A stretch of DNA of 64,000 bases from Pseudomonas sp. VD-NE ins (GCF_031882575.1 NZ_CP134772.1:1197001-1261000); one strand, 5' to 3'. Shown: positions 12,196-20,616, counted from the first letter of the stretch. The notes: generated by a model not told the origin, from the letters alone. A program made the numbers and translations.

Positions 12196-12410
12196 ACGTC
12201 GGGTCTCTAGTCTTTGGCTGTCACCGCAAATCGGTGATCGGGTGTGAGAACCCGGTAAGAGGTTTTAATCAAACGTCAGTAGCACCATAATCGCCGCCAG
12301 CTCATTTGCTGCCGGTGATGTTCTATGGCGGCTGTGTGCGGGCGGACTTCGGTTCGGCCGGGTTGATCTCTTACCGGTTTCTCACTCCGCACATAGCTGC
12401 CACCTCTTCG
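12196..12410 (+). ncRNA. Structured leader or RNA element upstream of the DUF6124 gene
   Basis: A hairpin at 12221-12237 (TCACCG/CGGTGA) is followed by two long helices that cross. Bases 12244-12261 pair with 12368-12385 (17 of 18 positions). Bases 12325-12341 pair with 12387-12403 (14 Watson-Crick and two G-U pairs of 17). The order A-B-A'-B' means a pseudoknot or two mutually exclusive folds. It ends about 60 bases before the DUF6124 start codon. I recall similar sequence ahead of DUF6124/DUF3077 genes in other pseudomonads, but its function is unknown to me. It could be a cis-regulatory leader or an independent RNA. Confidence 0.5.
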
Positions 12411-12462
12411 TCGCGTGAGAAACGACCAGTGATGGCTCAATCATTGATTAGAGATCATTGCA

Positions 12463-12822
12463 ATGACTAAGCCCGTACCCGATCCACCCGAAACCAAAAC
12501 CCCACTCGAAGAAACCCTCCGCGCCGAAGACCAGGCCCGAAACCGCGAAGCCATCAAACGCGCCCTCGACTTCTACCTGTGCCCCGAACCCGCAAAGCCC
12601 CGCCGACCGAGCACCATGTTCATGGTCTGCCCAGAGGTCGACACCGAAAGTCTGCTCGCTCATGCCTGCGAATCGTTAGCCTCGGCAAGCGCTGCTACCA
12701 GCAACTTTGCCAATGAGCTAACCGGCCTGCAGCGCAGCACCGCGCTAGGTATCCAGCAAATCATCATGCTCGCCGAACTCGCGGTAAACCGGGCGCTGGA
12801 TCGAGTCGATCCACAAACCTGA
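12463..12822 (+). CDS. DUF6124 (formerly DUF3077) family protein
   Basis: A 119-residue protein of a Pseudomonas family with no known function. It has a proline- and charge-rich N-terminus (PDPPETKTPLEETL) and a central segment, MVCPEVDTESLLAHACESLASA, that is the family's recognisable core. The C-terminal helix is rich in Ala and Leu (GIQQIIMLAELAVNRALD). No signal peptide or membrane segment is seen. It stands alone, with no close cistron on the same strand, behind an unusual structured leader. REPINs follow directly. It belongs to the stretch inserted between the purL unit and the nag operon. Family call is good; role unknown. Confidence 0.8.
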   Translation: MTKPVPDPPETKTPLEETLRAEDQARNREAIKRALDFYLCPEPAKPRRPSTMFMVCPEVDTESLLAHACESLASASAATSNFANELTGLQRSTALGIQQIIMLAELAVNRALDRVDPQT

Positions 12823-12827
12823 CGATC

Positions 12828-12929
12828 GCGTCATCGTTCATCGCCAGCAGGCTGGTTCCCGCAAGGTTGTGCACAGTTTTGAGAACAGTGAAGAACCTGT
12901 GGGAGCCTGGCTTGCCAGCGATGACGGCC
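12828..12929. repeat. REPIN, GGCTTGCCAGCGATG class, degenerate left arm
   Basis: The right arm at 12898-12929 (GTGGGAGCCTGGCTTGCCAG...) matches the better-preserved pair at 49176-49267. The left arm at 12828-12860 is an inverted, mutated copy. This is a non-autonomous REP pair in intergenic sequence. Confidence 0.65.
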
Positions 12930-12966
12930 TGAAAGCCGACCTGATTCTTCGGATAGATAGCTTCCC

Positions 12967-13067
12967 TGTAGGAGCTGTCGAGTGAAACGAGGCTGCGATC
13001 TTTTGCTCTTGCTTATGATTGTAAAAAAGCAAAATCAAAAGATCGCAGCCTGCGGCAGCTCCTACAG
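12967..13067. repeat. REPIN, GTAGGAGCTGCCG class
   Basis: Inverted pair of REP units, CTGTAGGAGCTG...GATCTTTTG and its complement, separated by about 40 AT-rich bases. It sits between the DUF6124 and nagE 3' ends. Confidence 0.85.
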
Positions 13068-13082
13068 GGGTGATGTGTGGGG

Positions 13083-14795
13083 TCAGACTTTGGCGCTGAC
13101 CTCGCTGCGGTTGACCAGCGCTTCCAACGCCCCACTCAAACTCGCCGCCTTGTCGCCTATCAGCAAATGCCAGACCCCGCCATCCAACTGGCTGACGCCC
13201 TGACACCCGAGCTCTTTCAACTGCGCCTCGGACAACGCCTTGCCATCCGCCAATTGCAGACGAATCCGCGTCATCGCGATGCAATCCAGTTGCAGCACAT
13301 TGTCGCCACCGCCCAACGCGTTCAGCCATTGCTGCGCCTCGGAACCGGCAACGGCCATAACTTTCGGCTCATCAACAACAGTGGTTTCAACCAAAACAGC
13401 ACGCCCCAATGCAGGCATCGCCAGACGAATCTCATCGGCAATGCTGTCTGCCATCGGCCCGACCACAACCTGCAAACTCCCACCTTTACCCGGTCGCACA
13501 ACCGCCATCGCACCCAACGCTTTCAGATCCGCATCCGAAGCCTTGTTGCGATCAACCATCTCCAGTCGCAACCGCGTGGTGCAGGCACCGACGGTGAGCA
13601 AGTTCTCTGCTCCGCCCAACGCCTTGATGTAGGCACTGGCGCGCTCGTTCTCAGTCAACACGGCTTTTTCACTGACAGCGACGTCCTCACGCCCCGGCGT
13701 CTTCAAATTGAAACGACGAATACAGAAATCAAACACCGCGTAATAAACCACGGCGTAAGCCAGCCCGACCGGAATCACCAGCCAGCCATTGGTCGAGCGC
13801 CCCCAACCCAGCACCATGTCGATGAAGCCGCCGGAGAAGGTGAAACCGAGGTGAATGTTCAGCGCATTGGTAATCGCCATCGACAATCCAGTCAGTAGCG
13901 CATGCAGCAGATACAACAACGGTGCCAAAAACATGAAGGCGAATTCAATCGGCTCGGTCACCCCGGTCAGAAACGAAGTCAGCGCCATCGACAGAAAGAT
14001 CCCGCCCATCACCTTGCGGCGTTCCGGCAGGGCATTGCGATACATCGCCAGACACGCCGCCGGCAGGCCGAAGATCATCATCGGGAACATGCCGGTCATG
14101 AACTGGCCACCCTTCGGATCGCCAGCGAAGTAGCGCGACAGATCGCCGGTCACCAGTGCGCCCGTGGTTGGGTCGGTGAAGTTGCCGAAGACGAACCACG
14201 CCATGTTGTTGAGGATGTGGTGCAGGCCGGTGACGATCAGCAGTCGGTTGAACACGCCGAACACGAACGCACCGAGGCTGCCGCTCTCCATCATCAGCGC
14301 ACCGAACGCGTTGATGCCGTGCTGGATCGGCGGCCAGATGTAGCCGAACACCACGCCCAGACCGACTGCCGCAAACCCGGTGACAATCGGCACAAAGCGT
14401 CGCCCACCAAAGAACGCCAGATACTCCGGCAGCTTGATGTCCTTGAAGCGGTTGTACAGCGCGCCGGCCATCAGGCCGCTGACGATCCCGGCGAGCATGC
14501 CCATGTTGATGCTCGCATCGAGCACCTTCAGCGTGGAGATCATTACCAGATAACCGATCACCCCGGCGAGGCCGGCGGTGCCGTTGTTGTCCTTGGCGAA
14601 ACCGACGGCGATGCCGATGGCGAAGATCATTGCCAGGTTGGCGAAGATAACCTGGCCGGCGTCGTGAATGATCGCGATGTTCAGCAGGTCGGTGTCGCCC
14701 AGGCGCAGCAGCAGGCCGGCAATCGGCAGGATCGCGATCGGCAGCATCAGCGCGCGGCCGAGGCGTTGCAGGCCTTCGATGAAGAGTTGGTACAT
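13083..14795 (-). CDS. nagE: PTS N-acetylglucosamine transporter, IICB component with extra IIB domain
   Basis: Imports GlcNAc across the inner membrane and phosphorylates it to GlcNAc-6-phosphate. Of 570 residues, 1-360 form the multi-pass IIC domain, with GLHHILN near 190 and GVTEPIEF near 279 as sugar-site motifs. A IIB domain follows (about 388-460) with the phosphoryl-accepting Cys405 in GACTTRLRL. A second IIB-like domain (about 490-565) reads DCIAMTRIRL: aligned on the TR motif, Ala507 replaces the active cysteine, so it looks inactive. ATG 14795 is chosen because AAGGA stands eight bases upstream; the frame is open further but without support. It lies 23 bases after nagF as the last gene of the nag operon. 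Confidence 0.95.
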   Translation of the reverse strand: MYQLFIEGLQRLGRALMLPIAILPIAGLLLRLGDTDLLNIAIIHDAGQVIFANLAMIFAIGIAVGFAKDNNGTAGLAGVIGYLVMISTLKVLDASINMGMLAGIVSGLMAGALYNRFKDIKLPEYLAFFGGRRFVPIVTGFAAVGLGVVFGYIWPPIQHGINAFGALMMESGSLGAFVFGVFNRLLIVTGLHHILNNMAWFVFGNFTDPTTGALVTGDLSRYFAGDPKGGQFMTGMFPMMIFGLPAACLAMYRNALPERRKVMGGIFLSMALTSFLTGVTEPIEFAFMFLAPLLYLLHALLTGLSMAITNALNIHLGFTFSGGFIDMVLGWGRSTNGWLVIPVGLAYAVVYYAVFDFCIRRFNLKTPGREDVAVSEKAVLTENERASAYIKALGGAENLLTVGACTTRLRLEMVDRNKASDADLKALGAMAVVRPGKGGSLQVVVGPMADSIADEIRLAMPALGRAVLVETTVVDEPKVMAVAGSEAQQWLNALGGGDNVLQLDCIAMTRIRLQLADGKALSEAQLKELGCQGVSQLDGGVWHLLIGDKAASLSGALEALVNRSEVSAKV

Positions 14796-14818
14796 GGCGT
14801 TTGTCCTTGTTGTTTTTG

Positions 14819-17332
14819 TTAGCGCAGAGGCCAATGTTGATGACAGGCGTGGCGCACGGCGGCGGCGCTGCTTAGCTTGAGCAGGTCGCGGCTGAGGCGC
14901 TGGCATTCGGCTTCGTGCACCTGGCGCACGCGATCCTTGATTTCACCGATCTGCACCGGGCTGACCGACAGTTCGGTAACGCCCAGGCCAATCAACACTG
15001 GCGTCGCCAGCGGATCGGAGGCGAGGGCACCGCAGACGCCGACCCAGCGCTTGTGCACCGCCGCGCCTTCGCAGGTCATGGCGATCAGGCGCAGCAGCGC
15101 CGGGTGCAAGGCGTCGACGCGGGCGGCCAGACCGGCGTGGTCGCGGTCCATGGCCAAGGTGTATTGCGACAGATCGTTGGTGCCGATCGAAAGGAAGTCG
15201 GCGTGTTCAGCGAGTTGTTCGGCTTGCAGCGCTGCGGCAGGGACTTCGATCATCACACCAATTTCCGGGCGTTGGCTGATACCGAGTTCCAGACACAGCG
15301 CATCGACGCGTTGGCGGATGTGCAGCAGCTCATCCACTTCGGTGACCATCGGCAACAGGATCCGGCAACGACGCAACGGGCTGACTTGCAGCAGCGCGCG
15401 CAATTGTTGATCGAGAATTTCCGGGCGGGCCTGAGCCAGACGAATGCCGCGCAGACCGAGCACCGGATTGGCTTCGACCGGCAGGGGCAGGTAATCGAGT
15501 TGCTTGTCGCCGCCGACATCGATGGTGCGGATGATTACCGACTTGTCACCCATCGCATCGATCACTGCCTGGTAAGCGCTGCGCTGTTCTTCGACGTCCG
15601 GAGCGGTCTGGCGATCGACGAACAAAAACTCGGTTCGCAGCAGGCCGACGCCATCGGCACCATTGGCAAAGGCATCTGCCGCTTCACCGCTGGAGGCGAC
15701 ATTGGCGACCACGTCGATGTGCACGCCATTTCGCGTCTCGGCCGGCAAGTGAGCGTTGGCCTGCTGCGCGTCGCGACGTTGCTGGCGCTCGATTTGCGCT
15801 TGTTGCACTTCGGCCATACGTTCAGCGTTGGGCGCTAGTTCGAGACGGCCGCCATCGGCGTCGAGTACCACCGATTGCCCTTGCGGTTGATCAAGCAGCG
15901 CCGAGCCCAGCGCCACCATGCACGGCAGACCTTTACCGCGAGCGAGGATCGCCACGTGCGACGTCGCGCCACCCTCGGCCATGCACAACCCGGCGACACC
16001 TTGGGCGCTGAGTTGCAGCAAATCCGAAGGCGTCAGTTCATGCGCCGCGACGATGGCGCCAGCGGGCACATCGTAATGCCAGGCCTCGCCGAGCAATGCG
16101 CGCAGCACCCGTTGCTTGAGGTCGCGCAGATCATTGGCGCGTTCGGCCAAGAGTGCGCTGCCGGTGTGTTGCAGCACTTCACACTGCACATCGATCGATT
16201 GGCTCCAGGCGTGAGTCGCCGCAGTGCCTTGTTCGATGGATTGCTGTGCCGCGTCGAGCAGCGCCGGGTCTTCAAGCAACGCCAGATGCGCGGCGAAGAT
16301 TGCTTCTTCATCGGCATTTTTGTGCTTTTTCGCTTGGGCGAGGGTGCCGTCGATTTCACTACGCACCTGAATCAGCGCAGCTTCAAGCACCTGCTGTTGT
16401 TGCAGCGGATCGTGATTGCCCGTATCCACCGGCAAATTGATCGCGTTCAAGCGGAACAGCGGACCACCGACGAATCCTGGCGCGGCACACACCCCGTGCA
16501 GCACACCCGCTTCGGCCGGGCGTTTGAGAGGCGCAACACTTGCCGGTGCCGCCGCGTGATGATCTTCCGGCAACGCCGTAGCCAGCGCCGTGAGCAACGC
16601 TTGCAGCGCCGCCTCGGCATCCGGCCCCTGACAGCTGACCTGCACTTCATCCTGCTCGCCAACCGCCAGGCCCATCAAACCGATCAGGCTGTTGCACGGC
16701 GCCGATTTACCGGCGAAGTGCAGTTGCGACTGGCTCTTGAAACCTTGCGCGGTCTGCCGAATCAGTGCCGCCGGGCGCGCATGCAAACCACCGCGATGAG
16801 CCACCAACACCTGACCATGAACCTCTGGCCCGCCGACCTGCGCAACATTCGCCGCCACGCTGTTGCGCGCAACAATGTGCAACAACGGCTCGCCAACCTT
16901 CACCGCTTTCAGCGTGATCGGGCGTACCTGAAAATCCTGGCTATTGGTCAGGATCAACAGGCTGACGAGGCTCTTGCACTGTTGGCCGACCTTGTCCAGG
17001 TCGTAGCGCAACAACGGCTGACCCTTGGTCACGCGGCCACCTTCCTTGACCAGCATCGAGAAGCCTTCGCCGTTCAACTCAACGGTGTCGAGCCCAAGGT
17101 GCAGGAGGATTTCCGCGCCATTATCTGCGCGCACGGTCAGTGCGTGGGCGGTGCGCGCGACGTGAATGATCACCCCGGCGCACGGCGAGTACAGGGTGTC
17201 GTTGATCGGGTCGATGGCAATGCCGTCACCCATGGCGCCGCTGGCGAACACCGCGTCCGGGACTTTGGCGAGCGTGAGCACCGGGCCGCTGAGCGGGGCG
17301 CTGAGGGTCAGCTCTTTATTGTTGTTGTGCAT
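14819..17332 (-). CDS. nagF: PTS EIIA-HPr-enzyme I fusion for N-acetylglucosamine
   Basis: Supplies the full cytoplasmic phosphorelay from phosphoenolpyruvate to NagE in one 837-residue chain. Residues 1-155 are an EIIA-Glc-like domain with His63 and His78 (ILLHLGLDTVELNG). Residues 170-255 are HPr with phospho-His184 in GLHARPAA. From about 275 the chain is enzyme I, with phospho-His459 in GGATSHVAI, the PEP-binding region (FLSIGTNDLSQYTLA) and the GVCGALASDP cysteine near 772. All phosphorylation sites are present. P. aeruginosa encodes the same fusion beside nagE, as I recall. The start is at ATG 17332 with only a weak upstream purine tract. A REPIN separates it from nagB2. Confidence 0.95.
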   Translation of the reverse strand: MHNNNKELTLSAPLSGPVLTLAKVPDAVFASGAMGDGIAIDPINDTLYSPCAGVIIHVARTAHALTVRADNGAEILLHLGLDTVELNGEGFSMLVKEGGRVTKGQPLLRYDLDKVGQQCKSLVSLLILTNSQDFQVRPITLKAVKVGEPLLHIVARNSVAANVAQVGGPEVHGQVLVAHRGGLHARPAALIRQTAQGFKSQSQLHFAGKSAPCNSLIGLMGLAVGEQDEVQVSCQGPDAEAALQALLTALATALPEDHHAAAPASVAPLKRPAEAGVLHGVCAAPGFVGGPLFRLNAINLPVDTGNHDPLQQQQVLEAALIQVRSEIDGTLAQAKKHKNADEEAIFAAHLALLEDPALLDAAQQSIEQGTAATHAWSQSIDVQCEVLQHTGSALLAERANDLRDLKQRVLRALLGEAWHYDVPAGAIVAAHELTPSDLLQLSAQGVAGLCMAEGGATSHVAILARGKGLPCMVALGSALLDQPQGQSVVLDADGGRLELAPNAERMAEVQQAQIERQQRRDAQQANAHLPAETRNGVHIDVVANVASSGEAADAFANGADGVGLLRTEFLFVDRQTAPDVEEQRSAYQAVIDAMGDKSVIIRTIDVGGDKQLDYLPLPVEANPVLGLRGIRLAQARPEILDQQLRALLQVSPLRRCRILLPMVTEVDELLHIRQRVDALCLELGISQRPEIGVMIEVPAAALQAEQLAEHADFLSIGTNDLSQYTLAMDRDHAGLAARVDALHPALLRLIAMTCEGAAVHKRWVGVCGALASDPLATPVLIGLGVTELSVSPVQIGEIKDRVRQVHEAECQRLSRDLLKLSSAAAVRHACHQHWPLR

Positions 17333-17370
17333 GGCTCGGTCTCATCGGTTAAATCTCGGTTCGATGTCCC

Positions 17371-17457
17371 CTGTAGGAGCTGCCGAAGGCTGCGATCTTT
17401 TGATCTTGTTTTTTTGGATCAAAATCAAAAGATCGCAGCCTTCGGCAGCTCCTACAG
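17371..17457. repeat. REPIN inside the nag operon, GTAGGAGCTGCCG class
   Basis: Near-perfect inverted pair of REP units (CTGTAGGAGCTGCCGAAGG and its complement) with a short A/T loop, located between the nagB2 stop and the nagF start. Confidence 0.9.
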
Positions 17458-17468
17458 GTTTGCTTCAA

Positions 17469-18491
17469 TTAGTGCGTTCGGGTCACTTTGCTCAGGTGGC
17501 GCGGCTGATCCGGGTCCATGCCACGGGCCACGGCCAAACCGGCGGACATCACGTAGAAACTCTGGATCGCCAGAATCGGATCGAGCGCCGGATGTTCGGC
17601 GCGGGTCAGGGTCAGGTCGCGTTCGGCAATGTCATCCGGCGCGGCCAGCAAGACGCGGGCGCCGCGTTGACGCATTTCCGCCGCCAGGCTCAACAAACCT
17701 GCCTGCTCGGCACCGCGCGGGGCGAAGACCAGCAACGGATAGTGTTCGTCGATCAGCGCCATCGGGCCGTGACGGACTTCGGCGCTGCTGAATGCTTCGG
17801 CCTGAATGGCCGAGGTTTCCTTGAATTTCAGCGCCGCTTCTTGAGCGATGGCGAAACCGGCACCGCGACCGATGACCATCAAACGCTCGCAATCGCGCAG
17901 GGCTTCGATGGCCACGCTCCAGTCCTGTTTGGCTGCTTCGCGCAGGCCTTCAGGCAGCGCGTTGCCGGCTTCGAGCAATTCGCTGTCTTCTTTCCAGTGC
18001 GCGATCAAACGGGCGCTGGCGCTGAGGGTGGCGATAAAACTTTTGGTCGCGGCGACGCTGCTTTCCGTTCCGGCGAGTAGCGGCAGGCTGAATTCACACG
18101 CGGCTTCCAATGGCGAGTCGGCAGCGTTGACCATCGATACGCTCAACGCGCCACGCTTGCGCAACAGACGCAGGCTGTTCACTAGATCCGGACTCTGCCC
18201 CGACTGGGAAAAGGCGAAAGCGACCTGACCGCTGACCTTCAACGGCGCCTGCTGCATGGTCACCACCGACATCGGCAACGACGCCACGGGCACACCGAGT
18301 TGCTGCATGGTCAGGTAGGCGAAATAGCTCGCCGCGTGGTCGGAGCTGCCGCGCGCGACGGTCATCGCCACTTGCGGTGGCTGCCGGCGCAGGCGCCCGG
18401 CGATCTCGATCATTTGCGGGTCGAGCTGTTGCAGTTGGGCTTGCACGGCCTCGAACGAGGACAGCGCCTCTTCAAGCATTTTTGAAGTCAA
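17469..18491 (-). CDS. nagB2: Glucosamine-6-phosphate deaminase, SIS-domain NagB-II type
   Basis: Converts glucosamine-6-phosphate to fructose-6-phosphate and ammonia, completing the GlcNAc route after NagA. The 340 residues hold two SIS domains resembling the isomerase half of GlmS without its glutaminase: TVARGSSDHAASYFAYL and FSQSGQSPDLVNSLRL in the first, VIGRGAGFAIAQEAALKFKETS and EVRHGPMALI in the second. The TTG at 18491 has GGAG with a good spacer and overlaps the nagA 3' end by 20 bases, implying coupled translation; ATG 18479 is the alternative but its GGAG is too far away. Position between nagA and nagF supports a catabolic deaminase rather than a biosynthetic GlmS. Confidence 0.88.
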   Translation of the reverse strand: MTSKMLEEALSSFEAVQAQLQQLDPQMIEIAGRLRRQPPQVAMTVARGSSDHAASYFAYLTMQQLGVPVASLPMSVVTMQQAPLKVSGQVAFAFSQSGQSPDLVNSLRLLRKRGALSVSMVNAADSPLEAACEFSLPLLAGTESSVAATKSFIATLSASARLIAHWKEDSELLEAGNALPEGLREAAKQDWSVAIEALRDCERLMVIGRGAGFAIAQEAALKFKETSAIQAEAFSSAEVRHGPMALIDEHYPLLVFAPRGAEQAGLLSLAAEMRQRGARVLLAAPDDIAERDLTLTRAEHPALDPILAIQSFYVMSAGLAVARGMDPDQPRHLSKVTRTH

Positions 18492-19578
18492 TGTCTTCTC
18501 CTTCGACCATGACGGCGGTCAGTGTGAGTGAGCGATCCAGCCGCACGCAGTCGGCCCAGGCACCTGGTTGCAGGCGCCCGCGTTCGGTGATGCCGAGGTA
18601 ATCGGCGGGAAATTGCGACAGCCGCTGCGAGGCCTCGGCGATCGGCAAACCGATCTTCACCAGATTGCGCAGGGCCTGATCCATGGTCAGCGTGCTGCCG
18701 GCCAACGTGCCGTCAGGCAGGCGCACGCCGCCCAGGCACTTGGTCACGGTGTGGCTGCCAAGCTTGTATTCACCGTCGGGCATGCCGGCGGCAGCGGTCG
18801 AATCGGTCACGCAATACAGGCACGGGATCGAGCGCAGGGCCACGCGAATGGCGCCGGGATGCACATGCAGCAAGTCGGGAATCAGCTCGGCGAATTTGGC
18901 GTGGGCCAATGCGGCGCCAACGATGCCCGGCTCGCGGTGATGCAGCGGGCTCATGGCGTTGTAAAGGTGGGTGAAACTGGTCGCGCCGGCCTCCATTGCA
19001 GCAACGCCTTCCTCGTAGCTGCCGAGGGTGTGGCCGATCTGCATGCGGATGCCACGGCTGCTCAGCTCACGAATCAAACCGTCATGACCGGCGATTTCCG
19101 GGGCGATGGTGATCACCCGAATCGGTGCCAGTGCCAGATATTCTTCGACCTCGGCCATCAGCGCGGTGTGGGCGAAGTTCGGTTGCGCGCCGAGTTTTCC
19201 CGGGTTGATGTACGGACCTTCGAGGTGTACGCCGAGGACTCGCGCGGCACCTCTCGGACGCTGTTCGCAGAATTCTCCGACCTCTTTCAGGACGCTGGAA
19301 ATCTCGGCGCTCGGCGCGGTCATGGTGGTGGCTAGCAGCGAGGTGGTGCCGAAACGCACGTGGGTTCTGGTGATGGTTTCGAAGGCGCTGGCGCCTTCCA
19401 TGATGTCTTTGCCACCGCCGCCGTGAACGTGCAGATCGATGAAGCCCGGCAGCAGGTACGGCAGGTCATTGTCTGCCGGATCGCAAGGCACGCCTTCGAT
19501 CGACACGACTTTGCCGTGTTCGTGGACCAGCCGGCCGCGAATCCAGCCGCTGGCGGTGAGGATGTTGTCTTTGGACAT
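18472..19578 (-). CDS. nagA: N-acetylglucosamine-6-phosphate deacetylase
   Basis: Removes acetate from GlcNAc-6-phosphate made by the NagF/NagE phosphotransferase system. The 368 residues show the amidohydrolase fold: metal motif HVH at 50-52 in GFIDLHVHGGGG, the metal-binding Glu in GVHLEGPYI, histidines in MQIGHTLGS and FTHLYNAMSPLHHREPG, and the catalytic Asp in VTDSTAAAGMPDG. ATG 19578 was chosen over an upstream in-frame ATG at 19647, which would run into nagR. It lies 23 bases behind nagR, and its end overlaps nagB2. Cytoplasmic enzyme of the operon. Confidence 0.95.
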   Translation of the reverse strand: MSKDNILTASGWIRGRLVHEHGKVVSIEGVPCDPADNDLPYLLPGFIDLHVHGGGGKDIMEGASAFETITRTHVRFGTTSLLATTMTAPSAEISSVLKEVGEFCEQRPRGAARVLGVHLEGPYINPGKLGAQPNFAHTALMAEVEEYLALAPIRVITIAPEIAGHDGLIRELSSRGIRMQIGHTLGSYEEGVAAMEAGATSFTHLYNAMSPLHHREPGIVGAALAHAKFAELIPDLLHVHPGAIRVALRSIPCLYCVTDSTAAAGMPDGEYKLGSHTVTKCLGGVRLPDGTLAGSTLTMDQALRNLVKIGLPIAEASQRLSQFPADYLGITERGRLQPGAWADCVRLDRSLTLTAVMVEGEDIDFKNA

Positions 19579-19601
19579 TTTGGTTCTCGCTTTGGGCCGT
19601 T

Positions 19602-20333
19602 TTAGCGGCGCAGCTCTGCAACAAAGTCGTAGTAGTCGTTGCGGCAATAGGTGTCGGTGACTTCGATTGGCGTGTTGTCTTCCAGATAGCCGACCCGGGT
19701 CATCAGCAGCATGGCGGTGCCGGGGGCGATGCCGACCAGTGCGGCAAACTCGTCCGAGGCGTTGATCGCCTGGATGTGCTGCAAGGCGCGGACGATCGGT
19801 TTGCCGATGCCGTCGAGGTATTCGTAGAGCGAATCGCCGACCAATTGCGGTTTGGGCATGATCGAGGCGGGCAAAGTGCTCATCTCGATGGCCATCACCG
19901 TGTCATCGGCTTTGCGCAGACGCTTCATGCGCGCGACCTTGTCGTTCGGCGACAGGCTCAGACGGATCAGTTCTTCATGAGTCGGCAAGGTGATTTCGCG
20001 TTCCAGCCATTGCGAGCTGGGTACAAAACCCTTGAGGCGGAGCATTTCGCTGAAGCCCGAGAGGCGCGACAGCGGCTGTTCAAGGCGTGGGGTGATGAAG
20101 GTGCCGGAGCCTTGCAGGCGGCGGATCAAGCCTTGGTCGAGGAGGACTTCCAGCGCCTTGCGCGCAGTCACCCGGGAAATGCCCAGTTGCTCGCAGAGGT
20201 TGCGTTCCGAGGGCATCGCCTGCTCGGACTTCCACTGCCCGGCATGAATCGCTGCTTCCAGATTGCGCGCCAGTTGCAGGTACAGCGGCGTCGGCTGGGA
20301 GTCGTCTGGGCGTAGGGCCTGAAAGTCGTTCAT
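19602..20333 (-). CDS. nagR: GntR/HutC-family transcriptional regulator of GlcNAc use
   Basis: A 243-residue repressor-type protein. An N-terminal winged helix (about residues 10-75: PLYLQLARNLEAAI, PSERNLCEQLGISRVTARKAL, LIRRLQGSGTFI) precedes a UTRA effector domain (about 95-238), which in this subfamily senses phosphorylated amino sugars. It is the first gene of the nag operon, so it is probably autoregulated through the AGTGGTATTAA copies found upstream. ATG 20333 is preferred because GGAA lies nine bases upstream; an ATG at 20342 has GGAA directly against it. The likely inducer is GlcNAc-6-phosphate or GlcN-6-phosphate, by analogy with DasR and YvoA. Confidence 0.9.
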   Translation of the reverse strand: MNDFQALRPDDSQPTPLYLQLARNLEAAIHAGQWKSEQAMPSERNLCEQLGISRVTARKALEVLLDQGLIRRLQGSGTFITPRLEQPLSRLSGFSEMLRLKGFVPSSQWLEREITLPTHEELIRLSLSPNDKVARMKRLRKADDTVMAIEMSTLPASIMPKPQLVGDSLYEYLDGIGKPIVRALQHIQAINASDEFAALVGIAPGTAMLLMTRVGYLEDNTPIEVTDTYCRNDYYDFVAELRR

Positions 20334-20389
20334 GTAGGTCATTTCCGACGCGAGTATAGGATTGTTGTGGCTCGCTTGTGGGGCGGAAA

Positions 20390-20411
20390 TTAATACCACT
20401 TGAATACCATG
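20390..20411 (-). promoter_or_regulatory. Candidate NagR operator, proximal site
   Basis: On the minus strand this reads AGTGGTATTAA downstream of a second ATGGTATT, giving two TGGTATT half-sites ten bases apart, 57-78 bases ahead of the nagR start. TGGTAT cores resemble operators of DasR/YvoA-type GntR regulators. Assignment is by inference. Confidence 0.5.
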
Positions 20412-20472
20412 TCAACGCAGGCAATGGGCGGTTAATCCAATGAAATGGCGGGTTTTAGAGGGGTTGGTTTGA

Positions 20473-20483
20473 AGTGGTATTAA
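20473..20483 (+). promoter_or_regulatory. Candidate NagR operator, distal inverted site
   Basis: The 11-mer AGTGGTATTAA recurs here exactly, inverted relative to the copy at 20390-20400 and 83 bases from it. The pairing suggests bipartite binding or looping, but the function is inferred. Confidence 0.4.
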
Positions 20484-20500
20484 AGGTGGGCTGTAAAAAG

Positions 20501-20582
20501 CAAAAGATCGCAGCCTGCGGCAGCTCCTACAGTTGAGAGTGGTATCACCCTTGTAGGCGCTGCCGCAGGCTGCGATCTTTTG
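20501..20582. repeat. REPIN, GTAGGAGCTGCCG class
   Basis: Two REP units, at 20501-20532 (reverse) and 20551-20582 (forward; GTAGGCGCTGCCG variant), lie between the nag promoter region and the transpeptidase 3' end. Confidence 0.85.
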
Positions 20583-20616
20583 ATTTATTTTTTTGCGGGT
20601 GACCAGCGGTCGCTGG

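Noticed and set aside
12448..12663. 71-codon minus-strand frame across the DUF6124 gene start
   Set aside because: Overlaps the recognised DUF6124 gene and has Gly/Phe-rich shadow composition.
15875..17791. 638-codon plus-strand frame across nagF and nagB2
   Set aside because: Low-complexity Arg/Gln-rich translation crossing a REPIN and two real genes; a codon-bias shadow.
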